Positions 17,300-25,469 of a stretch of 64,000 nt of DNA are shown piece after piece. The number at the start of each line of letters is the position of its first letter. The first letter of the stretch is position 1. Source of the stretch: Novosphingobium subterraneum (lineage in GTDB: Bacteria; Pseudomonadota; Alphaproteobacteria; Sphingomonadales; Sphingomonadaceae). Under the pieces are notes generated by a model. The model did no database searches. It saw only the letters and a list, made by a program, of their open reading frames with translations, and was not told the origin of the DNA. The stretch is taken from assembly GCF_000807925.1 (NCBI RefSeq), contig NZ_JRVC01000022.1, positions 62,001 through 126,000 on the forward strand, written 5' to 3'. Position numbers and translations under genes: made by a program.

Positions 17300-17586
17300 G
17301 GCGCCAACCGCGCCCCACCCATTGTCGCAAGCTTGAAATCGCCCGGAAATACAGGGCCTGATAAGGGCTGTTTCCCGCACCAAAATGCCTGTTGGCAAAG
17401 CCGTGGCTTTGCGTCTATCAGGCGCGCCAAGTGGGGGCCGGGGCCGTGCATTTGCGCGTGCCCGGTTCCCGTGCGGTTCCGGTGTTCATGTGGTTAGCCC
17501 CATGGGCAATTTCCAGAGCCGTTCCAAAGGGGCAAGTTGGACCGTGCGCGATCCGCGTGCGCGGCGGCAGCAGGCAGGGAATTTCA

Positions 17587-18150
17587 ATGGCTGAACAGGC
17601 AAGCATCGACACTTCGGCACAGGCCGAAGAAGGCGTGCGCCGGCGCGATTTCATCAATATCGCGGCGGTGAGTTTTGCGGGGGTTGGCGGCGCTGCCGTG
17701 CTGGTCCCGCTGGTAAGTCAGATGGCGCCGTCGGCGGACGTCCTGGCGCAGAGCTCGACCGAAATCGACATTTCGGCGATCCAGCCGGGCCAGGCGATCA
17801 AGGCGGTGTTCCGCAAGCAGCCGGTGTTCATCCGCAACCTGACGCCGGAAGAAGTCTCTGCCGCCGACAAGGTGGATGCATCCTCGCTGCGCGATCCGCA
17901 GACGCTGGAAGAGCGCACCAAGGAAGGCAAGACCAACTGGCTCATCACCATGGGCGTCTGCACCCACCTCGGCTGCGTGCCGCTGGGCGCGGGCGAAGGT
18001 GAAGTGAAGGGCGAGTTTGGCGGCTATTTCTGCCCGTGCCACGGTTCGCACTATGATACCGCCGCACGCATCCGCAAGGGTCCGGCACCGAAGAACCTCG
18101 AGGTGCCCGAATATGCATTCATCTCCGACACTGTCGTGAAGATCGGCTGA
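17587..18150 (+). CDS. petA: Ubiquinol-cytochrome c reductase Rieske iron-sulfur subunit
   Basis: This subunit carries the [2Fe-2S] cluster that takes electrons from ubiquinol. The 187-residue protein has a Tat-type anchor (RRRDFINIAA followed by a membrane helix). The cluster-binding boxes CTHLGC and CPCHGSHYD each supply one Cys and one His ligand. ATG at 17587 gives the normal Rieske N-terminus; the open frame upstream to 17392 has no family character. It is first in the petABC operon, 11 bp before cytochrome b. Confidence 0.96.
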   Translation: MAEQASIDTSAQAEEGVRRRDFINIAAVSFAGVGGAAVLVPLVSQMAPSADVLAQSSTEIDISAIQPGQAIKAVFRKQPVFIRNLTPEEVSAADKVDASSLRDPQTLEERTKEGKTNWLITMGVCTHLGCVPLGAGEGEVKGEFGGYFCPCHGSHYDTAARIRKGPAPKNLEVPEYAFISDTVVKIG

Positions 18151-18161
18151 GGACAGGCAAC

Positions 18162-19454
18162 ATGAGCTTTCCCTGGGCAAACGAATACAAGCCGGCCAAT
18201 GGCCTGACGCAGTGGCTTGACGAGAAGCTGCCGCTGCCCCGCTTCGTCTACAACGCAGTCGGCGCTGGTTATCCGGTTCCGCGCAACCTGAACTACATGT
18301 GGAACTTCGGCGTTCTCGCCGGCTTCTGCCTCGTGCTTCAGATCGTGACCGGCGTCATCCTCGCGATGCACTATGCCGCGAACGCTGGCGTTGCCTTCGA
18401 TAGCGTCGAGCACATCATGCGCGACGTGAACTGGGGCTGGATGCTGCGCTACGCGCACGCCAACGGCGCTTCGGCGTTCTTCGTCGTCGTCTATCTCCAC
18501 ATCTTCCGCGGCTTCTTCTACTCCTCGTACAAGGCCCCGCGCGAGATGATCTGGCTGCTCGGCGTCGTCATCTTCCTGCTGATGATGGCAACGGCGTTCA
18601 TGGGCTACGTGCTGCCCTGGGGCCAGATGTCGTTCTGGGGTGCCAAGGTCATCACCGGCCTGTTCGGCGCGATCCCGGTCGTCGGCGAACCGCTGCAGGT
18701 GTGGCTGCTGGGCGGCTATGCGCCCGACAACGCTGCGCTCAACCGCTTCTTCAGCCTGCACTTCCTGCTGCCCTTCGTGATCGCGGGTGTCATCATCCTG
18801 CACATCTGGGCGTTGCACATCCCCGGCTCGTCGAACCCGACCGGCGTCGAAGTGAAGAGCGAAAGCGACACCGTTCCGTTCCACCCGTACTACACGGCGA
18901 AGGACGGCTTCGGTCTGGGCGTGTTCCTGCTGATCTACTGCGCTGTGCTGTTCTTCGCACCGAACGCGCTGGGTCACCCGGACAACTACATCCCGGCAAA
19001 CCCGCTTTCGACGCCTGCGCACATCGTTCCGGAATGGTACTTCTGGCCGTTCTACGCGATCCTGCGCGCCTTCACCTATGACTTCTTCTTCATTCCGGCG
19101 AAGCTCATGGGCGTGCTGGCGATGTTCGGCGCGATCCTGGTGTGGTTCTTCCTGCCCTGGCTGGATACCTCGCCGGTGCGTTCGGGCCACTACCGTCCGC
19201 TGTTCCGCAAGTTCTTCTGGTTCGGCCTGATCCCGACCATGGCCGTGCTGTTCTACTGCGGTGGCGCTCCGGCTGCGGAACCCTACGTGATGCTCAGCCA
19301 GCTGGCATCGCTGTACTACTTCGCGCACTTCCTCATCATCCTGCCGATCGTCTCGTCGATCGAGAAGCCGGAACCGCTTCCGTTCTCGATCACCGAAGCC
19401 GTGCTCGGCAAGGATGAGAGCGCAGTGCTCAACGCCAACCCTGCGGCCGCCTGA
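18162..19454 (+). CDS. petB: Cytochrome b of the bc1 complex
   Basis: This is the integral-membrane subunit with two b hemes and the Qo and Qi sites. At 430 residues it has the usual alphaproteobacterial length. Landmarks are the first His pair in RYAHANGASAFF and YLHIFRGFFY, the second pair in SLHFLLPF and LHIWALHIPG, and the Qo-site PEWYFWPFYAILRAF. The second gene of petABC. Confidence 0.97.
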   Translation: MSFPWANEYKPANGLTQWLDEKLPLPRFVYNAVGAGYPVPRNLNYMWNFGVLAGFCLVLQIVTGVILAMHYAANAGVAFDSVEHIMRDVNWGWMLRYAHANGASAFFVVVYLHIFRGFFYSSYKAPREMIWLLGVVIFLLMMATAFMGYVLPWGQMSFWGAKVITGLFGAIPVVGEPLQVWLLGGYAPDNAALNRFFSLHFLLPFVIAGVIILHIWALHIPGSSNPTGVEVKSESDTVPFHPYYTAKDGFGLGVFLLIYCAVLFFAPNALGHPDNYIPANPLSTPAHIVPEWYFWPFYAILRAFTYDFFFIPAKLMGVLAMFGAILVWFFLPWLDTSPVRSGHYRPLFRKFFWFGLIPTMAVLFYCGGAPAAEPYVMLSQLASLYYFAHFLIILPIVSSIEKPEPLPFSITEAVLGKDESAVLNANPAAA

Positions 19455-19486
19455 GCCGGTACGAAGCGCAAGAGAAAGAGAACCCC

Positions 19487-20308
19487 ATGGTCCGTCTTTT
19501 TGGCCCCCTAGTCGGCCTCTTCTTCGCCGTCGCACTGCTCTGGTCGTTCGGCAATGGCGCCTACTCGGCGATCTCGGAACCCGCTGCCCCCACGGCAGAG
19601 CACGAGTTCCACCTGCACCCCAAGGACGTGAAGTTCGCGTCTGACGGGGCGTTCGGCAAGTTCGACAAGCAGCAGCTGCAGCGCGGCTTCCAGGTCTACA
19701 AGGAAGTCTGCGCCACCTGTCACTCGCTCAAGCACGTCGCCTTCCGTGACCTCGCCGCCCTCGGCTACTCGGAAGCCGAAGTGAAGGCGATCGCCAAGGA
19801 GTGGGGCACCAAGCAGCCCACCTTCGATCCGAAGACCGGTGAGCGCGCAGAGCGTGACAACATCCCGTCGGACTACTTCCCGACCGTGTACTACGCCGGT
19901 CAGGGCAGCCCGCCCGATCTGTCGCTGATCACCAAGGCCCGTCACAACGGTGGTGCCTACGTCGCCTCGCTGCTGACCGGCTATCAGGAACAGCCTGCCG
20001 AGCTGCTCAAGAAGTTCCCGGATGCCAAGACTCCGGATGGCCTGTACTACAACCCGTACTTCGCCAACCTGAACCTCTCGATGCCGGCGCCGCTGACCGG
20101 CGAGGGTCAGGTGACCTATTCGGATGGCACCAAGGCAACCGTCGACCAGATGGCTCAGGACGTCTCGGCCTTCCTGATCTGGTCCGCCGAACCCAAGCTG
20201 GACAAGCGCAAGCAGACCGGATGGGCCGTCCTTGGCTTCCTGCTGGTCGCCACGGTCCTGGCATACCTCGCCAAGAAGAACGTCTGGGCCGACAAGAAGG
20301 GCGAATAA
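19487..20308 (+). CDS. petC: Cytochrome c1 of the bc1 complex
   Basis: This 273-residue membrane-anchored c-type cytochrome passes electrons from the Rieske centre to soluble cytochrome c. The heme motif is CATCHSLKH. NPYFANLNLSMPAPL carries the probable Met axial ligand. A C-terminal membrane helix (WAVLGFLLVATVLAYLAKK) anchors it, and an N-terminal signal helix is present. It is the last gene of petABC and is followed by a strong terminator. Confidence 0.96.
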   Translation: MVRLFGPLVGLFFAVALLWSFGNGAYSAISEPAAPTAEHEFHLHPKDVKFASDGAFGKFDKQQLQRGFQVYKEVCATCHSLKHVAFRDLAALGYSEAEVKAIAKEWGTKQPTFDPKTGERAERDNIPSDYFPTVYYAGQGSPPDLSLITKARHNGGAYVASLLTGYQEQPAELLKKFPDAKTPDGLYYNPYFANLNLSMPAPLTGEGQVTYSDGTKATVDQMAQDVSAFLIWSAEPKLDKRKQTGWAVLGFLLVATVLAYLAKKNVWADKKGE

Positions 20309-20340
20309 GCCTTTCAAGGCCTGACAGGCGAAACGAACGA

Positions 20341-20365
20341 GGCCACCGGAAACGGTGGCCTTTTT
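20341..20365 (+). terminator. Intrinsic terminator of petABC
   Basis: A perfect 8-bp stem (GGCCACCG) with a GAAA tetraloop is followed by five T residues, 32 bases after the cytochrome c1 stop. Confidence 0.9.
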
Positions 20366-20371
20366 CGTGTG

Positions 20372-21253
20372 TCAGTCGGGCGTGCCATCGATCCTCAGCT
20401 CGCTCGCCCGCCGGAACAGTTCCAGCACCAGCGGATCGCTCTCGGTATTGCGGATGGCCACTTCGAAGCGGATCTTGCGGGCGGGAGGCGGCAGAACCTC
20501 GGCCAGTATGCCCGCCTCCAGCAGTGGCCGCACCATCGGCTCGGGCAGCACTGCCGCGCCGCCGCCACCGGTAACGATATCGATCAACGTGCGCACGTTG
20601 TTGCAGGTGCCGATCGAGCGCGGCGTGACGCGGTTGGCTTCGAGCGTCTCCATCGTCACGCCGTGCAGCGGCGAGAGATCCGGAATTGACCACACCGGCA
20701 AGGCATTGGCAAACCCGCCCGCCGCTGCCGTCCGCGCGCTCGCTGCCCAGACGAGGCCGACGGAACCGATAGGCGTGGTCCGAATGCCCGGGCTCGCCAC
20801 CGGTCCCGCCAGGAAAGCAAGGTCGATCGTGCCGCCAAGCAGTTGCTGGAACATGCGCGCGGTCAGGTCCAGCTCCAGCTCCAGTGTCACTCCGGGCAAG
20901 TCCTGCTCGATAGCATGGACGAAGCCCGGCAAGCACGATGCTGCGGCAATCTCGCCCGAACCGATCCGCACGACACCGCTGGCACCCTCGAAGCCGGACG
21001 CCGTCAGCAGCGCCTTTTCGAACCCTGCCCACAGCGGCTCGCATTCCTGCACCAGCCGCCGCCCGCGCGCGGTCAACACCATGTTGCGCCCCTCTCGGCG
21101 GAAGATCGCGATGCCCAACTGCTCCTCGATCTCGCGCACGCGGGCGGATATGGCGGGCTGCGTGGTGTTCAGCCTCTCGGCCGCAGCGCGAAAGGTGCCG
21201 AGCCGCGCGATCCACAGCAGCGTTTCCAGGTGGTAGATCGCAATCCGTTTCAT
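20372..21253 (-). CDS. LysR family transcriptional regulator (divergent from CoA-transferase operon)
   Basis: This 293-residue LysR protein has an N-terminal helix-turn-helix (FRAAAERLNTTQPAISARVR) and the effector domain. It diverges from the CoA-transferase operon across a 94-bp AT-rich gap that holds a T-N11-A dyad. Control of ketone-body or beta-keto acid CoA transfer is the natural inference. The inducer is not known. Confidence 0.92.
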   Translation of the reverse strand: MKRIAIYHLETLLWIARLGTFRAAAERLNTTQPAISARVREIEEQLGIAIFRREGRNMVLTARGRRLVQECEPLWAGFEKALLTASGFEGASGVVRIGSGEIAAASCLPGFVHAIEQDLPGVTLELELDLTARMFQQLLGGTIDLAFLAGPVASPGIRTTPIGSVGLVWAASARTAAAGGFANALPVWSIPDLSPLHGVTMETLEANRVTPRSIGTCNNVRTLIDIVTGGGGAAVLPEPMVRPLLEAGILAEVLPPPARKIRFEVAIRNTESDPLVLELFRRASELRIDGTPD

Positions 21254-21266
21254 TGATCAGAGACTG

Positions 21267-21292
21267 TTATCGATTGTGATAAAAAACAATCG
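21267..21292. promoter_or_regulatory. LysR operator candidate upstream of the CoA-transferase operon
   Basis: Two overlapping dyads are present: TTATC-N6-GATAA (21267-21282, with a T-N11-A core) and CGATTGT-N8-ACAATCG (21271-21292). They lie between the divergent LysR gene and the CoA-transferase alpha subunit gene. Confidence 0.5.
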
Positions 21293-21347
21293 CTCTTTTC
21301 AATTTGTATCCTGTGCTAGCACCTCGGGCGAAAAGGAGACTCTGCCG

Positions 21348-22058
21348 ATGTCGAAGAAGCTCTATGCCGATGCCACTGCTGCGCTCGATGGCCTGTTGCG
21401 CGATGGCTTGCTGATTGCTTGCGGCGGTTTCGGTCTTTGCGGCATTCCAGAGCGCTTGCTCGATGCCGTGCGCGATTCGGGCGTCAAGGACCTCACCTTC
21501 GCCTCGAACAATGCCGGAATCGACAACGAGGGCATCGGCAAGCTGCTGCGCACGCGGCAGGTCAGGAAGATGATCTCCAGCTATGTCGGCGAGAACAAGG
21601 AGTTCGAACGGCAGTACCTCTCGGGTGAACTCGAAGTCGAATTCTGCCCCCAAGGCACTCTGGCAGAGCGCATGCGCGCTGGTGGCGCCGGCATTCCCGG
21701 CTTCTACACCAAGACCGGCGTCGGCACGCTCGTGGCCGAGGGCAAGGAAACCAAGATTTTTGACGGACAGGAATATGTCCTCGAACGCGGCATTTTCGCC
21801 GACATCGCGCTGGTCAAGGCGTGGAAGGCAGACGAGACCGGCAACGTCGTGTTCCGCAAGACTGCACGCAACTTCAACGTGCCCGCTGCCACCTGCGGCA
21901 AGGTCTGCGTGGTCGAGGTCGAGGAAGTCGTGCCCGCAGGCTCGCTTGACCCGGACAGCATTCACCTTCCCGGCGTCTATGTGCAGCGCATGATCGTCGG
22001 CGCGCCTTACGACAAGAAGATCGAGTTCCGCACCGTGCGCGAGCGGGAGGCCGCGTGA
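21348..22058 (+). CDS. 3-oxoacid CoA-transferase, subunit A
   Basis: This 236-residue alpha subunit of a two-chain CoA transferase moves CoA from succinyl-CoA or acetyl-CoA onto a 3-oxoacid. Visible motifs are GGFGLCGIPERLLDAV near the N-terminus, FASNNAGIDNEGIG, and PAATCGKVCVVEVEEVV. ATG at 21348 is preceded by AAAAGGAGA. The partner subunit B gene is at 22943, separated by an unrelated lipoprotein gene. The exact acid (acetoacetate or 3-oxoadipate) cannot be decided from sequence. Confidence 0.92.
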   Translation: MSKKLYADATAALDGLLRDGLLIACGGFGLCGIPERLLDAVRDSGVKDLTFASNNAGIDNEGIGKLLRTRQVRKMISSYVGENKEFERQYLSGELEVEFCPQGTLAERMRAGGAGIPGFYTKTGVGTLVAEGKETKIFDGQEYVLERGIFADIALVKAWKADETGNVVFRKTARNFNVPAATCGKVCVVEVEEVVPAGSLDPDSIHLPGVYVQRMIVGAPYDKKIEFRTVREREAA

Positions 22059-22918
22059 TCCGTCGCGCGCTGCCCCTGCTGGCGGCGCTGGCGGCAACGC
22101 AGCTTTCGGGCTGCGTCGCTGCCGCCATCGCGCCGCTGGCAGCAACCGGTGCGCTGGGGGCCAAGGCTGCCAAGGGAAAGGGCGGAGGCGAAGCCTCTGC
22201 CACGACGCCACGCCCCGAAGTCTCGATTGGCCAAGGGGTTTCCGCTGTCCCGCCGCTGCTGGCTCCGGCCGTTGCCGAGGCCGAGCCTGCCCCACCAATT
22301 CCGGTTCAGCCCCCTGCTGCTCAGCCCGCAGGGATGGCAGGCGCTCTGGCCGACAGCGCAGATCCCTATGCGGCGATGGCCGCCTATGTGCTGGCACAGG
22401 CGGAGGCCGGCAGGACTGGCAAGGTCCGCAAATCGGCCTTGCTCGACCAGCGCAGTCTGGTCGAGGTTCCCCGGATGCGAGCCTGCGCCGACCAGCGCAG
22501 CGCCGTGCTGATCGATCTCGATCCCGGCACGGGCACCTTCGATCTGGACGATCCGCCTGCGCCGGAACCAGGGCTTGCCAATCATCTCCGGCGCATTCGC
22601 GGCACCGGTACGGCAGTGGTCTGGGTCGCCTCGTTGCCGCAGACGCAGTCCAAGCGGCTTGGCACGACGCTCAAGGCGACCGGGTTGGACCCGCTCGGCA
22701 TCGACAAGGTGATGCTCCTCTCAGGAGCCGAAACGCGCAAGCAGCAACTGCTTGACCGAGCCGACGCGGAGTGGTGCGTCCTGGCCATCGTGGGTGATCG
22801 CAAGGCCGATTTCGACGAGGTTTTCGATTATCTGCGCAATCCCGACGGTCCGGTCGGCATCGCGCTCGAACAATTCATCGGCGCAGGCTGGTTCCTGGCG
22901 CCGCCCCCCATCAAGTGA
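22055..22918 (+). CDS. Lipoprotein with a HAD/acid-phosphatase-like domain, inserted between CoA-transferase subunits
   Basis: The GTG start overlaps the stop of subunit A. The signal peptide ends in a lipobox (LSGC, Cys20), followed by a Pro/Ala-rich linker to about residue 105. The C-terminal domain resembles HAD phosphatases of class IIIB. Motif I-like VLIDLDPGTG places Asp154 and Asp156 in DxD, but a Gly replaces the usual Thr/Val. WVASLPQTQSKRLGTTLKA resembles the motif II region. IVGDRKADFDEVF (Asp248, Asp252) resembles motif IV. It may be a degenerate or altered phosphatase. Its role beside the CoA transferase is unknown. Operon membership is clear from the overlap and tight spacing. 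Confidence 0.75.
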   Translation: MIRRALPLLAALAATQLSGCVAAAIAPLAATGALGAKAAKGKGGGEASATTPRPEVSIGQGVSAVPPLLAPAVAEAEPAPPIPVQPPAAQPAGMAGALADSADPYAAMAAYVLAQAEAGRTGKVRKSALLDQRSLVEVPRMRACADQRSAVLIDLDPGTGTFDLDDPPAPEPGLANHLRRIRGTGTAVVWVASLPQTQSKRLGTTLKATGLDPLGIDKVMLLSGAETRKQQLLDRADAEWCVLAIVGDRKADFDEVFDYLRNPDGPVGIALEQFIGAGWFLAPPPIK

Positions 22919-22942
22919 TCCGACACGAAAGAGCTTAGACCG

Positions 22943-23602
22943 ATGACCACGCATGACGGGCTGAAGACCGGCTGGACCCGCGACGAGATGGCAGCGCGCG
23001 CAGCGCGCGAACTGCAGGACGGATTCTACGTGAACCTCGGCATCGGCATCCCGACGCTGGTGGCCAACCACGTGCCAGCCGGCATGACCGTGACCTTGCA
23101 GTCCGAAAACGGCATGCTCGGCATCGGCCCCTTCCCCTACGCGGGGGAAGAGGACGCCGACCTGATCAACGCCGGCAAGCAGACCATCAGCGAGCTGCCG
23201 CACTCGGCCTATTTCGACAGTGCGCAGTCCTTCGCGATGATCCGCGGCGGCAAGATCGACCTGACCGTGCTGGGTGCGATGGAAGTGGCCGAAAATGGCG
23301 ACATCGCCAACTGGATGATCCCGGGCAAGATGATCAAGGGCATGGGCGGCGCGATGGATCTCGTCGCAGGCGTCAAGAAGATCATCGTGGTCATGGAACA
23401 CTGCGCCAAGAACGGCGACCCCAAGTTCATCCCCGCCTGCACCCTGCCACTTACCGGCAAGGGCGTGGTCGACATGATCGTCACCGACCTTGCGGTTTTC
23501 CAGCGGCCCGACCACAATTCCCCATTCAAGCTGATCGAATGTGCGCCGGGCGTATCGGCCGAGGAGGTCCGCGCCCGCTCGACGGCGCATTACGTCGAAT
23601 GA
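22943..23602 (+). CDS. 3-oxoacid CoA-transferase, subunit B
   Basis: This 219-residue beta subunit carries the catalytic glutamate in SENGMLGIGP (Glu55), which forms the glutamyl-CoA intermediate. NLGIGIPTLVANHVP and GGKIDLTVLGAMEV are family landmarks. It pairs with subunit A at 21348 and is the third gene of the operon. Confidence 0.94.
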   Translation: MTTHDGLKTGWTRDEMAARAARELQDGFYVNLGIGIPTLVANHVPAGMTVTLQSENGMLGIGPFPYAGEEDADLINAGKQTISELPHSAYFDSAQSFAMIRGGKIDLTVLGAMEVAENGDIANWMIPGKMIKGMGGAMDLVAGVKKIIVVMEHCAKNGDPKFIPACTLPLTGKGVVDMIVTDLAVFQRPDHNSPFKLIECAPGVSAEEVRARSTAHYVE

Positions 23603-23618
23603 CAAGAGGAGTGTCCCG

Positions 23619-24302
23619 GTGAGCTATGTCCTGATCACGGCGAACCGGAATTATTCGAGCTGGTCATTGCGACCATGGCTGCTGATGAAGGCGCTCGGCA
23701 TTGCCTTCACCGATCGGGTCGAGCCTTTCACCAAGCCCTCAAACTACGATGAGTTTCGTGCCTTCTCGCCTACCGGGCAGGTGCCGGTCCTGCTCGATGG
23801 CGCGCGGACCGTGTGGGATTCGCTGGGCATCGCGCTCTACCTGGCCGAGCGGCACGACGGCGTCTGGCCCGCCGATGAAGCGGCGCGCGCCTTCGCCATT
23901 TGCGCCGTGGCCGAAATGCACGGCGGCTTCTCGGCGCTGCGCAACGACTGCACGATGAATGTCGGGGTGCGGGTCACGCCTCGCCCGATGCGGCCTGCCC
24001 TCGTGCGTGACGTGGCGCGGGTGCGCGAGATCTTCGAGGAAGGGCTGGAGCGCTTTGGCGGCCCATGGCTCGCCGGCTCCGCCTTCACCGCGCTGGATGC
24101 CTTCTTCGCCCCCGTCGCCTTTCGCATCCGCACCTATGGCCTCGATGTCGGGCAAGGACAGGCCTGGGTCGATCACATGCTCGACCACCCGGCAATGCGG
24201 CAGTGGGAAGCGGAGGCACTGGACGAAGCGTGGCGCGAGGAAGGCCACGAGGCCGAGCTGGCCGAATGTGGCGAGATCATCGCGGACTATCGCAGGGCCT
24301 GA
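23619..24302 (+). CDS. Glutathione S-transferase
   Basis: This 227-residue protein has an N-terminal thioredoxin-like domain (YVLITANRNYSSWSLRPWLL, then FSPTGQVPVLLDG with the cis-Pro and WDSLGIALYLAE with the glutathione-binding Ser region). The C-terminal half is all-helical. The GTG at 23619 follows AAGAGGAG by seven bases. It lies 16 bp after the CoA-transferase subunit B gene and is probably co-transcribed. The substrate is unknown. Confidence 0.9.
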   Translation: MSYVLITANRNYSSWSLRPWLLMKALGIAFTDRVEPFTKPSNYDEFRAFSPTGQVPVLLDGARTVWDSLGIALYLAERHDGVWPADEAARAFAICAVAEMHGGFSALRNDCTMNVGVRVTPRPMRPALVRDVARVREIFEEGLERFGGPWLAGSAFTALDAFFAPVAFRIRTYGLDVGQGQAWVDHMLDHPAMRQWEAEALDEAWREEGHEAELAECGEIIADYRRA

Positions 24303-24344
24303 CAGGCCACAGCTACCTTCCCACGAGTCAATTGCGCAAAAAGA

Positions 24345-24368
24345 AAGGCCGGTCCGAAGACCAGCCTT
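24345..24368 (-). terminator. Intrinsic terminator for the TonB-C-domain gene
   Basis: On the minus strand a 10-bp stem (AAGGCTGGTC with GACCGGCCTT, one G-T pair) and a TTCG loop are followed by TCTTTTTGC. It lies about 100 bases downstream of the minus-strand gene ending at 24471. Confidence 0.75.
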
Positions 24369-24470
24369 GGAAAGTTTGGGAGAGGATGCCTGAAAGGCCT
24401 CTCCTATGTGCGATTCCGAGCCCGATTCTGCAAGTGCGAAGGACGGATTTGCAGTTGCATGGCATGCAAC

Positions 24471-25346
24471 TCAGTCGGCGACAATCCATCTCACCGTGTT
24501 GACGTGATAGCTGGGCACAGCGGTGCCCGACCGGTCCCTCGCAGGCTCGAAGCGGGCGCGCTTCATCAGCAGCTCGCACGTGAGCTCCTTGAACTCGGGC
24601 GATTGGGTGGCGACCTGAATCCGGCAGAGCGTCGGCGTCCCGCTTGCGTCGATCATCAGCCTGAAGCTGACGAGGGCCTGCTCGTTCTTGCGCAGCGCCT
24701 TCTTCGGATAGTCGGACGACTTCAGCCACTTGCTTGGAGACGTCAGAGGAGCAGGAAGGCTGGCGAGATTCTGTTGCTGGACCGGATCAAGCCCCCACAG
24801 CTTGACGAGATCCGCGGTGCAGGTCCTCATTCCAGCCAGTGCCGAAGTCATCGTTCCCAGTCTGAAGGTCAGGTCCTCCGACTTTCTCCTGATCCGCAAC
24901 TCGCGAATTTTCGCAACTTCGGCTGCAGTCGCAGGCGGATGGGCCCCTTCAGAATCGCGGTTGAGCAAGTCGAGCGGCCCGAGCACCACGACCGGCTCGC
25001 CCGCCGTATTCGTGCCTCGCATCAGACCCACCTGCTTTTGCAGAGCCAGCTCCGGGCCGAAACCCATGTCGGCATCGCTGCCGGTCTTTCCCAGCCGCTC
25101 CGTGCCCTTCCCTGCCAAGGTTATGTGGTAGACGTCGCCCGGCGCGAACTGGTCGAGTATGACCATGATCTTGTCGCCCTCGGCACCGAACTCCCGGCCG
25201 AGGCGGCAGCTGTCATCGGCATAGTGCACGATCCATGCAGTGCGAGAGGACAGCATTTCGGGCGTGGAGGCGAGCAGCGGCCGCGGGATCGCTGCCATCG
25301 CGAAGATGGCGGCATACGTGCCCAGGGTCCGGGAAGTCTTATTCAT
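24471..25346 (-). CDS. Secreted protein with a TonB C-terminal-like domain
   Basis: About 291 residues from ATG 25346 (ATG 25352 also possible; neither has a strong ribosome site). It begins with a signal peptide (LGTYAAIFAMAAIPRPLLAS). The C-terminal ~90 residues (YPKKALRKNEQALVSFRLMI, then PTLCRIQVATQS and MKRARFEPARD) match the TonB C-terminal fold. It lacks the N-terminal membrane anchor plus Pro-rich spacer of a classical TonB, so an energy-transducing role is doubtful. The central region is unrecognised. It is a single-gene unit with its own terminator. Confidence 0.7.
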   Translation of the reverse strand: MNKTSRTLGTYAAIFAMAAIPRPLLASTPEMLSSRTAWIVHYADDSCRLGREFGAEGDKIMVILDQFAPGDVYHITLAGKGTERLGKTGSDADMGFGPELALQKQVGLMRGTNTAGEPVVVLGPLDLLNRDSEGAHPPATAAEVAKIRELRIRRKSEDLTFRLGTMTSALAGMRTCTADLVKLWGLDPVQQQNLASLPAPLTSPSKWLKSSDYPKKALRKNEQALVSFRLMIDASGTPTLCRIQVATQSPEFKELTCELLMKRARFEPARDRSGTAVPSYHVNTVRWIVAD

Positions 25347-25381
25347 GTACATTAGCTTAGTCATGAACAAGAGAAACAGAA

Positions 25382-25405
25382 AGCCCCGCTCTCGCAAGCG
25401 GGGCT
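25382..25405 (-). terminator. Intrinsic terminator downstream of etfBA
   Basis: A 9-bp perfect stem (AGCCCCGCT / AGCGGGGCT) with a short loop is followed on the minus strand by TTCTGTTTCTCTT. It separates the etf operon from the TonB-C-domain gene. Confidence 0.65.
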
Positions 25406-25417
25406 ATTAACCCATTT

Positions 25418-25443
25418 GGAGTGTTTCCCCGGGGAAACACTCC
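25418..25443. repeat. 26-bp perfect palindrome with no loop, just downstream of etfA
   Basis: Arms of 13 bases (GGAGTGTTTCCCC and its exact complement) meet with no spacer. It lies between the etfA stop and the terminator at 25382-25405. It could be a protein-binding site, part of a two-hairpin terminator, or an mRNA 3-prime end element. Confidence 0.8.
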
Positions 25444-25469
25444 AGCGTGGCGTTGTGGTCGAGTGGGGT

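Noticed and set aside
17392..17586. Upstream extension of the Rieske protein
   Set aside because: Rieske subunits begin shortly before the twin-arginine anchor; the extra 65 codons lack conservation-like features.
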